Shown: positions 1-6,129 of the stretch, in pieces | How the letters are laid out: the number at the start of each line of letters is the position of its first letter | How positions within the stretch are numbered: position 1 is the stretch's first letter | Assembly (NCBI GenBank): GCA_028565715.1 | Contig: JAOXYC010225793.1 | Location: forward strand, 1 to 10,800 | Length of the DNA stretch: 10,800 nucleotides | Direction: 5' to 3' | DNA from: Phoronis pallida | Taxonomy: Eukaryota > Phoronida > Phoronidae | The notes under the pieces: generated by a model | What the model was told of the DNA's origin: nothing | Databases searched by the model: none | Seen by the model: only the letters and a program-made list of their open reading frames with translations | Translations under genes and position numbers: made by a program

Positions 1-69
1 GCTGCTTCTGTTGAATTCTGTAGTTTGGATAGCTGAACAATGGATTCACAATGGTTTGATTTTTCACAC
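1..69 (-). CDS. Left gene, fourth coding exon, cut by the window edge
   Basis: The acceptor CTCGTTTTGCAG ends at 70. Continuing in phase 1, it reads GVKNQTIVNPLFSYPNYRIQ and then QKQ before the sequence runs out. The aromatic content (F, Y, Y) and basic character suggest the start of a more ordered region. No stop codon is reached, so the gene continues to the left of the window. Confidence 0.75.
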
Positions 70-3000
70 CTGCAAAACGAGTATTAACACAAGTTAACAA
101 TTGTACCTACAATTCACTTTTGAAGCCTTACATATAACATGGCTAACAGCAACGGTCACATAAATACGGCTTACAGGCACACTAACACAAACATGGCTTA
201 CAGTGCAATGTGTTGGACAGCCAGTAAGATATATACTATATACAAAGTGCTTTTGTGTTTAAGCGACTGTCACCCTGTATTTGCGACCATGAGCAGTGTT
301 TGTAGGCCCATAAGCCATATGTATGCGCAGTAATGCAACATGCTATGTAAAGCTTGACATTTGGCCTGTTTTGATCTACTTGCATATTTTTAGAGCTACA
401 TAACAAAGATGATGGATGCCAATAACAAAACTCTGAACTGATTACATTGTGCTATCTGAATAAAGTGATTAAAATAAACAGTTAAATGATTTAGTTTTAA
501 ATCCTTTGAACATGTACCTGTAGTGGAATGAAGGTCGTGTTTTAGACGTGATAGTGGTACCGAGGTGAGTGAATGGGATTGAAATACTGGATTGTCGCTA
601 TCTGTCTTCACCAAGAGTCTTGACGGGAAACCAAACCCAGTAACAACTGCAGTCATACCTATAAAATGTTTATACAAATAAATGTATGCTTTTACTGGCC
701 GAAAGTGATAAATATAATTGAAGCAAAGAAAAATTCGGAACAGATCTGCTCCGAATTTTTCTGTCTTTTCAATATTCATCACTATAAAATGTTCAAATAC
801 TTCGTTATTTTGGCAGCATTGCCTCAATGATGCAGAAATGATTTATCTAAGCTTTTTCACAGTTCCATCACTTTATCATGCACAATCCTCTCCTAGTCCA
901 TAATTCTGACAATACAAGATTAAAATAAAACAAATGGATTGTGAACAAAATCCTGATTTTAATATAATTTCCACATCAAAGTTTCAATGGATATTTTATA
1001 CAATTCAAAACATCAACAAGGCATTGATATTTTTATTCCGTGCAAATCTTGGATTTTTTTCATTTGAAACTGACGCATGTCTACAGTTCTCAAACAAGAA
1101 CATTTGGGACAATAATTCATTATCATTTATTAGAATATTATCAGTTTCAACATTCAAAGATCAAAGGAATACCCTGAATAAAGGCAACCCCAAGTATCAA
1201 TCACATAAGAGCTCAACAAAGAGAAATTAATGGAAAGTAGGCTGAATGTACAAAACAATAAAAATCAATAACCTCTTACCTTTGCTAGCAGGTGAGGTCT
1301 GAACAGTCTGAGGAAGATGAGTAGACTTGGTGGGTGTCATAGCAACAGGTTCTAAAATATTCAATATATGAATCAAGTCAACATGTGACGGTTATCGTGC
1401 AAAAACACAAAATTTTATTTGAAGACGCATTGAAATTAATTTTTCGCATTATACTATTTATTAATAAATAAATTCCTTGATTGTTTTCAATAGCTTATCC
1501 AGTAAAGATAGTTTTGGACCACCACAAAGCAAAATGACAAGCAAATTGTATCAAATGAATGCCTTCTCAGATTAACAGTCCCACGTTTTACCAATGCGTT
1601 TATTTCAGTTTACCTGGAAGTTGTTCAGCCTTTCTCTGTATGCCACTGTTGCTTGCACCAAGTTGTAAGTTCATTCCATTGGAAACTTGTATCACAGACG
1701 TTGGGCTGACACTAACTGCTGATTTAATTGTCTCGTGGACAAACTTTGTGTTTGTTCCATTTGCAACTGGTAACGCAGATTTAGGGCTGATAGTCTCAGT
1801 GTCCAACTTTATGTTTTCTTTTTGGAAAAGTGAGGCAATAGAATCGAATTTGATTTCCGCCTTTGAAGTCGATTGCAACACTTTTGTATCCTCTTCCTCA
1901 TTGGGAATAACAGTTTTCGTTATATCGTCTGAAATATCACTTTTCTTGATATCCTCAGTAATTTTGGTTACCATGACACTGTCCAAGACAGCTGTGTACA
2001 ATGCCTTACTAGTCACACTGGGGCTTTCATCAGGTGCTTGCAATACTGTTGATTCCTTGTTGTCAAACCCAGCACTGTGGTTTAATTGGGAAGAGAGTAA
2101 TTTGCTGTTGACAGTGTTTGTTGAAATGATGAGAGATTTAACATCATTCTGATTGTTATCCAACTTAACCTGTGACAAACTAACAGGTTCAGTTTTACTG
2201 ATAACAACATTGTTCTGCACAGAATGTTTAACACATGTAGACTCAATAGGAATAGGCTGTGGTAACAAGGTCTTGTTTGGCCCCGATTCACAAACTTTGC
2301 CTATTGCTGCAGATGAAGGGTTAATCTGCACAAACTTCGATGTAGGAGATTGCGTTGATAGCACAGGCTTACCGACACTCAGCAACACATTGTTAGGGGA
2401 AATAACAGTCTTATTTGGCTCACTAGCGACAACACTGGGCAGGGAGTTCGTTGTAGCATTGTTATTGGTATTGTGAGCTGATATGCTGCTCGTTGGGGCA
2501 ACTGAACACAGTTTTGTCAGCGATGTTTTGTTGAGGACAACAGGTGGTGTTGATGTCACTGGTCCAACAGTCTTGATATTATTCAATGAACTTGTCGACA
2601 CAGTATTTAGAGGAACGGTCGTCACTTTAAACCCTTTAGCCAGTAGCGCAGATGGAATGAGTGATTTGAGTGTAGCCGCACGAACATCTGGGGATAAACC
2701 AGCTGGAAGTCTTATCATCATGTAAGGTGGCTTTGAGGAGTTTGTAAGAGCAGTGTTTTTGTCAACTAAACTATTACTTATAATCTGCGCATTATTAGGC
2801 CTACTTATAATTTGTGCTTTAGGTAATGCACCGGTGATAGCACTTGAAGCAGTCGGTATATCATTCTGGGTTTTAGAGTTCACAATAGTTAAAACATTCT
2901 GTCCTTTAGTGTTTGTAGTTGAGATGATCTGACCAACTTGGGGCAGAACAGATTTCATAACCGAAGCATTAGCAGAGATTGATTTTGATCCGGCACCTTG

Positions 3001-3513
3001 ATGATGTACGTGTGTTGATGATACCACAGTTTGTATGTTAGCTTGTGTCGTGTTCTGCACATTTAAAACATGGAATCTCTGTCCAGTTGTGGGATTGAGG
3101 TACACCTTCGAGACCCCTTTATCAGGCTTTGCACTACTGTTCAATAATACAGGAGATTTCTTTGTCAATGCAGAATAATCATCTTTAGAGACAGGGTCAG
3201 AAGTTGTCGAAATGATATTTGCAGAATTAGTAGTAGTTGTTGTATCAACAGATGCCACCCCCGAGGATGAAGCTGTATCTTTGAGAATAGAATTGTCTGC
3301 TGTCCCAAAACTCCCATTTCCACTCGTGGCAACAATCTTTGCAATGTTTGTTTGTTTTTCTCTAGCATCACTTGCATCATGATGAAAATTGGTTTCATTG
3401 GGATTGCCTGTATTGGTTGTAGGTTTTGTTACAGTACTGTTTGCCAGTTCAGTTTCCGGTTGTTGTAACTCAGCAGCTGCTGCCAACAAGTCAAGTGGGT
3501 TGAAATCTGCCAT
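1..3513 (-). CDS. Left gene, minus strand: Ser/Thr/Asn-rich probable nuclear protein, 3' end outside window
   Basis: Spliced model: 3513-1614, 1351-1280, 658-518, 69-1 (2182 nt, 727 complete codons, still open at the window edge). All three junctions are phase 1, and the frame stays open with GT donors and AG acceptors at each, which is strong support. The start is the first ATG after an acceptor: a pyrimidine-rich tract ends in CAG at 3519-3521, leaving a 5-nt leader (3518-3514), so a non-coding first exon must lie upstream. The N-terminus MADFNPLDLLAAAAELQ is hydrophobic and helix-prone. The rest is low complexity, rich in Ser, Thr, Asn, Val and Lys, with no cysteine pairs, signal peptide or membrane segment. 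This is typical of transcriptional or chromatin regulators, but that is inference. Any DNA-binding or catalytic domain would lie beyond the window. I do not recognise the family. PLDLLAAAA loosely recalls the SPLALLAATC box of Sp factors, which is not enough for a name. Confidence 0.85.
70..517 (-). other. Left gene, intron between third and fourth coding exons
   Basis: This is a 448-bp GT-AG intron in phase 1. Its only structure is a degenerate three-unit, 27-bp tandem repeat at 139-210. I see no supported exon or RNA gene in it. The open frame on the plus strand at 139-333 lies over the tandem repeat and looks non-coding. Confidence 0.7.
139..210. repeat. Degenerate 27-bp tandem repeat, about 2.7 units
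   Basis: Units start at 139, 166 and 193 with ATGGCTAACAG, ACGGCTTACAG and ATGGCTTACAG. The spacing is exactly 27 bp. Units 1 and 2 match at roughly two thirds of positions, so this is an old or decayed array. Confidence 0.5.
518..658 (-). CDS. Left gene, third coding exon (141 nt, residues 658-704)
   Basis: The acceptor ATTTTATAG ends at 659 and the donor is TACAG|GTACATG (intron starts at 517). In phase 1 it reads GMTAVVTGFGFPSRLLVKTD, then a Ser/Leu/His-rich tail ending LKHDLHSTT. It has less low-complexity sequence than the first exon. It is again symmetric (phase 1-1, 47 codons' worth), so skipping would be frame-neutral. A small mobile element lies immediately upstream on the transcript and has duplicated the acceptor sequence (see 671-781). 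Confidence 0.8.
659..670. repeat. Left 12-bp direct repeat (target-site duplication) of element copy 1
   Basis: CTATAAAATGTT is identical to 782-793. On the minus strand it reads AACATTTTATAG and forms the working splice acceptor of the third coding exon of the left gene. Confidence 0.7.
671..781. mobile_element. Small hairpin-bearing mobile element, copy 1, flanked by 12-bp direct repeats
   Basis: The 111-bp insert is bracketed by the perfect 12-bp direct repeat CTATAAAATGTT (659-670 and 782-793). It shares two blocks with the copy at 7505-7598. The first is 38 bp with one mismatch (676-713 against 7505-7542). The second is a 19-bp identical block (754-772 against 7575-7593). Between them is a perfect 13-bp stem (727-739 with 750-762) around a 10-nt loop. 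The flanking repeats differ between copies, which is the mark of independent insertion. There are no clear terminal inverted repeats. The length and 12-bp duplications suit a short retroposon (SINE-like), with the conserved 38-bp block as its 3' end on the minus strand. A non-autonomous DNA element is the alternative. Confidence 0.7.
782..793. repeat. Right 12-bp direct repeat (target-site duplication) of element copy 1
   Basis: CTATAAAATGTT is identical to 659-670. On the minus strand it preserves a second, upstream copy of the acceptor-like sequence ATTTTATAG. Confidence 0.7.
1280..1351 (-). CDS. Left gene, second coding exon (72 nt, residues 634-657)
   Basis: The acceptor AATATTTTAG ends at 1352 and the donor is AAAG|GTAAGAGG (intron starts at 1279), a near-consensus site. 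Joined in phase 1, it reads EPVAMTPTKSTHLPQTVQTS and so on, rich in Ser/Thr/Pro like the preceding exon. Its length is a multiple of three and both ends are phase 1, so skipping it would keep the frame. It is shorter than usual ORF cut-offs and was found from its splice sites and frame continuity. Confidence 0.8.
1614..3513 (-). CDS. Left gene, first coding exon (1.9 kb, residues 1-633)
   Basis: This exon holds 633 complete codons plus the first base of codon 634. It ends at the donor CCAG|GTAAAC (intron starts at 1613). Read through unspliced, the frame would stop four codons later, so splicing is expected. Visible segments are the helix-prone N-terminus (1-18); a Ser/Thr run (81-106) with five consecutive Thr; a more ordered stretch KVYLNPTTGQRFHVLNVQN (136-154); recurring QIIS motifs (195-198, 234-237, 243-246); and the best candidate folded or binding segment at about 262-300, where PPYMMIRLPAGLSPDVR leads into an amphipathic helix. 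An acidic/Lys stretch lies at 515-545. A short internal repeat of the form SPxSxxxVxNGxN starts near 577 and 603. Charged and hydrophobic residues are spread thinly, as in disordered activation domains. The exon is far longer than any other in the window. Confidence 0.9.
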
Positions 3514-3765
3514 TTTAACTGAAAAATAACAGTAAAAAATGTTACAAACAAATCAATATCATATGTCATACAGAAAAATACCAACACTTTTGAAATTGAA
3601 ATCACATTAAAACAGGCCCACGCACAGACAGTCAAGGTTTAAACTCCAAGGAGTTTCCAATCCAGCCCTGCAAGTAGATTATAAGAGATGGGTGTGCAAC
3701 TCTTGTCTTGTTTGGCGTACTGTCATGTATGCAGTCAGTGGGTGTCAGAAGATGGCAGAAAAATG

Positions 3766-3876
3766 GGTACAAGTCGAATAAGTTGGTCCCTCGTTTATTT
3801 GCGTTATTCAGTCAATGTGTTTCCAACGACTAAATAACGGAAGTTATACGAGGGACCAACTTATTCGACTTGTACC
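3766..3876. mobile_element. Foldback (MITE-like) element A, copy 1
   Basis: This is a 111-bp near-palindrome. The outer arms form a perfect 29-bp inverted repeat (3766-3794 with 3848-3876) starting GGTACAAGTCGAATAAG. The inner arms continue with mismatches through GTTATTCAGTC to a short loop near 3814-3826. The 8-bp AAAAATGG occurs at 3759-3766 and 3878-3885 and may be a target duplication, although it overlaps the arm by one base. It is related to the element at 4179-4281 through TCCCTCGTTTA and GTTATTCAGTCA. No coding capacity. Confidence 0.75.
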
Positions 3877-4178
3877 AAAAAATGGTGCACAGCTTATGAG
3901 CTGTTGAACCGTTTACCATATATTTATAAGTATTGCATTAAGTCATATTGCAAACTTCTGACGTAACTGTCTAAATAGGTTCATCAGATTGTGTGAAACA
4001 CATATACTAAGCTAAATTTTCGATCACTTATTGGATGAGGATGGACGGAAGTTTAGATTAGTTCTGATGTAACTGTCCCAACTTCATGCTTGACAGTGCA
4101 AGAGTATTGTATTTAAGATAATTAAACAAGACTAGAGATGCAGGCTTTCTCTGGCTCTTATAGCGACTGGATTTACTT

Positions 4179-4281
4179 GGTACGTCAAATATAGCGGTCC
4201 CTCGTTTACTTCCTGTTATTCAGTCAGTGAAAACACATTGACTGAATGACAGGAATAAACGAGGCACTGCCATATTCGACC
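4179..4281. mobile_element. Foldback (MITE-like) element A, copy 2, diverged
   Basis: This is a 103-bp imperfect palindrome. The left arm contains GGTCCCTCGTTTA (4196-4208) and TTATTCAGTCA (4217-4227). The right arm is the reverse complement with scattered mismatches (4236-4279), and the loop is near 4230-4235. It shares core sequence and the GGTAC and TTCGAC ends with the copy at 3766-3876, but its arms have diverged. The flanks carry ATTTACT at 4171-4177 and 4282-4288, a plausible 7-8 bp target duplication. Confidence 0.7.
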
Positions 4282-4411
4282 ATTTACTCCTGATCTTTGG
4301 AGTATAATCTAAATTGAGCTGTCTGCAACTGTCAAACCAAATCTAAATACAAAATAAACAAGAAGTAAACAGATCTCCTTTAGTATTAAAGAAACAGAAT
4401 AATAAAACATT

Positions 4412-4570
4412 TCACTGATCAATGTTAATGGGTTTAAAAATCCCAAGTTTTTTCAATATCCAAACGATCGCCGTACAGTTGATGAATGGGAAATCATCAA
4501 TAATCATTTCAGAGACCCTGGGAACTGGCCCTGCTTCGTCTTCCGCGTGCCAGACAATGTTATTGCTCAT
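4412..4570 (-). CDS. Candidate 52-residue small ORF or exon, unrecognised
   Basis: The minus-strand frame runs ATG (4570) to TGA (4412), with an in-frame TAA directly before the ATG. It starts MSNNIVWHAEDEAGPVPRVS, continues with an acidic/hydrophobic stretch (EMIIDDFPFINC), then TAIVWILKKLGIF, and ends PINIDQ. The two Trp, the mixed charged/hydrophobic pattern, six CpGs within about 90 bp and higher GC than the surroundings make it look more like real coding sequence than other chance frames here. It lies upstream of the left gene on the same strand, so it could be an upstream ORF in that gene's leader, a separate small protein, or the terminal exon of something else. The CpGs and a GCGGAAG ETS-like site could instead mean that it is promoter DNA. 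No splice sites are convincing. I do not recognise the protein. Confidence 0.35.
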   Translation of the reverse strand: MSNNIVWHAEDEAGPVPRVSEMIIDDFPFINCTAIVWILKKLGIFKPINIDQ

Positions 4571-4754
4571 TTACAAATTACCTTTGACAGTTTCATACAC
4601 ATAGTTACGAAAAGTACATACAGTCAAAAATATACTCACTAAGTGCTGTGTATCTTATGGTACATTTTAGTACTTAAATGCAACAAAGGAAAGGAAACCT
4701 TATTGGTGAAATTAATGCAAAAACGTCAGTGCTCGGATTGAATCTTCTGAAATA

Positions 4755-4778
4755 CGCCATGATATTTTCATCACGTGA
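4755..4778 (-). promoter_or_regulatory. E-box plus ATGGCG pair oriented toward the left gene
   Basis: On the minus strand, the palindromic E-box TCACGTGA (4778-4771) is followed after 10 nt by ATGGCG (4760-4755), which resembles a YY1-type core-promoter motif. TCACGTGA matches the core bound by MITF/TFE and USF factors. The assignment as a promoter is inference from the motif and position only. Confidence 0.3.
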
Positions 4779-5428
4779 CAAGACTGCCTCGTTTTGAAAA
4801 CTTGATGGCAAGAAATTTGAGGAATAAAAATCCCCCAAAACTAAGCTAAACTTTAGTTTGTCTATAAACTGGATAGGCAGAATTGTAGAGAACTATTGAC
4901 AGTTCAAGAGGGCATACTAGTTTTAAGACTTGAGAGGTTAACGTTGTTTAAAACAGTAAAAACTGCAGCTTCTGAACACTTCTCTAAATTGTCTCCCCTG
5001 ATACAACTTACAATGAAGTATTTTCAGAAACATTTCGATTTGAAAATTTTATTTAAGCAGATTTGAAACACTCAAAGGTGTTTTTCGTTGAGACATGAAC
5101 ATGCTTAATGCCCCAACTTTGAGAAATCAACATAATTTGTGTTTCAAATGCAGAAATTTCACCATAAAACTTGGTGTCAAATGTCCCCTTATTTGACCCC
5201 AACTTGACCTAGTTTTTGTACCGCCGAAGTTTTTGCTCAGATAGCAAACTCAAAGGGCTTTTGAGTTTTATTTGTATCAATCTCGTAGGTTTGCATTGTT
5301 AAGACGTTATAGTGCACGTTTTCTTTCATTCGTATTTCTTTCCAACAAACTATTCCATAATTAGCAGAATGTGTTCGTACTGAGATGGATTTTGAGGGTT
5401 TTACCAAAGTTATTTTTGACAAGACGAG

Positions 5429-5450
5429 TCATGTGACAAGCAAAATGGAG
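5429..5450 (+). promoter_or_regulatory. E-box plus ATGGAG pair oriented toward the right gene
   Basis: The E-box TCATGTGA (5429-5436) is followed after 8 nt by ATGGAG (5445-5450). It shares TCAYGTGACAAG with the site near 4771 and has the same order of motifs, but on the opposite strand and facing the right gene. It lies in a small CpG-containing patch (5424-5455) about 440 bp before the first acceptor of that gene. Confidence 0.3.
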
Positions 5451-5890
5451 ACCGGTTGAGGAAGCAAACCCATTTGTGATCTGATGTGGAAATAGGTAGT
5501 ATTCTCAGTTTTACTTTAAGATAGTTTAGTCGATTGTAAGAAGAAATATGAAATAATAGCTGGACTATTTAACTGTAGAAGAACAGGCTTCTATGACCAC
5601 GATTTTTACAATGATCGTTGTTTACGTAATCAGTCAAAACAATCCCAAAAGTGGCAAAACAATATCGTCAATATATTTGACTTTGATGATCTCTCATTCT
5701 CTGTCATTTTTCCTACTGTTTAAAAATAAAAAAACAGGCTAATCACCATGGGAACATCTAAGGAGCAAACTTAATGTAGGGTCAAATTCCTTTAGTTTGC
5801 ACTACCTGAGACCAATACGTCGTCCCAGACACTACAGAGTTGTGAAGGTGGTGTTTATTTTTCATGATAATAATAAATTACTTTTTTCAG

Positions 5891-5941
5891 GTCTTGTCCT
5901 ATAGTGTAATGATGTAGCAACAGTCTCACAACTCAATCACC
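5891..5941 (+). other. Right gene, 5' untranslated part of the first coding exon
   Basis: The acceptor ACTTTTTTCAG ends at 5890. The following 51 nt contain an in-frame TAG at 5915-5917, so translation of this frame cannot start upstream. The two earlier ATGs (GTAATGATG, 5909 and 5912) are stopped at once or are out of frame. An upstream non-coding exon is required. Confidence 0.65.
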
Positions 5942-6129
5942 ATGCTGGCAAGTTCTGAACACCAACCCTACTTCACTCTTCACCAGGGTATGTGGGATCA
6001 GATGAGCATGAAGGACTGCTTAGATGCAGTCCTCAAACAGGAGTCTATAGCATGGAATCTGCATAATATAGAAGAGAGCATGAGAGGTCAGACAGAGGGA
6101 GAGGAAACTCTGGGCTCTGTAGTTCTCAG
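5942..6129 (+). CDS. Right gene, first coding exon (residues 1-62 plus part of 63)
   Basis: It opens at ATG 5942 and ends at CTCAG|GTTAGT (phase 2). The product is helix-rich and acidic towards the end: MWDQMSMKDCLDAVLKQES (residues 17-35), a probable amphipathic helix, then NIEESMRGQTEGEETLGSVV. If the exon is not spliced, a TAG follows at 6137. Confidence 0.85.

Larger units (their letters stand above)
659..1279 (-). other. Left gene, intron between second and third coding exons
   Basis: This is a 621-bp GT-AG intron in phase 1. Its 3' end (659-793) is occupied by a small hairpin-bearing element and its flanking 12-bp direct repeats. The remaining ~480 bp is AT-rich with no exon, repeat or RNA gene that I can support. 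Confidence 0.7.
3519..5890. other. Region between the two divergent genes: promoters and non-coding first exons expected
   Basis: Both genes begin coding immediately or shortly after a splice acceptor (minus-strand acceptor at 3519-3520; plus-strand acceptor ending at 5890). Their transcription starts and untranslated first exons must therefore lie in or beyond this 2.4 kb, overlapping or back to back. Visible contents are two related foldback elements (3766-3876, 4179-4281), a CpG-richer 52-codon minus-strand ORF (4412-4570), and two E-box plus ATGGMG motif pairs (4755-4778, 5429-5450). I cannot place a transcription start. A possible donor for a plus-strand first exon is AAATAG|GTAGTA at 5495/5496. 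From 4800 to 5420 and from 5500 to 5880 I see nothing else. Confidence 0.6.

Noticed and set aside
139-333. 64-codon plus-strand frame
   Set aside because: It overlies a degenerate 27-bp tandem repeat inside an intron of the left gene and has no coding-like composition.
396-827. 143-codon minus-strand frame taken as one ORF
   Set aside because: Only the middle part (658-518) is coding. The rest is intron and element copy 1 read through. The splice sites at both ends and phase agreement explain it better.
1559-2725. Long plus-strand open frames (1559-2152, 2153-2476, 2483-2725) in one continuing frame
   Set aside because: They are antisense to the 1.9 kb coding exon of the left gene. The open frame follows from codon use on the sense strand, and the antisense protein has no recognisable features.
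1-3513. Naming the left gene as an Sp-family zinc-finger factor
   Set aside because: Only a short resemblance of PLDLLAAAA to the Sp box is visible. No Q-rich regions or zinc fingers are seen in the window.
4422-4604. 60-codon plus-strand frame
   Set aside because: It overlaps the more coding-like minus-strand frame at 4412-4570 and looks like its shadow.
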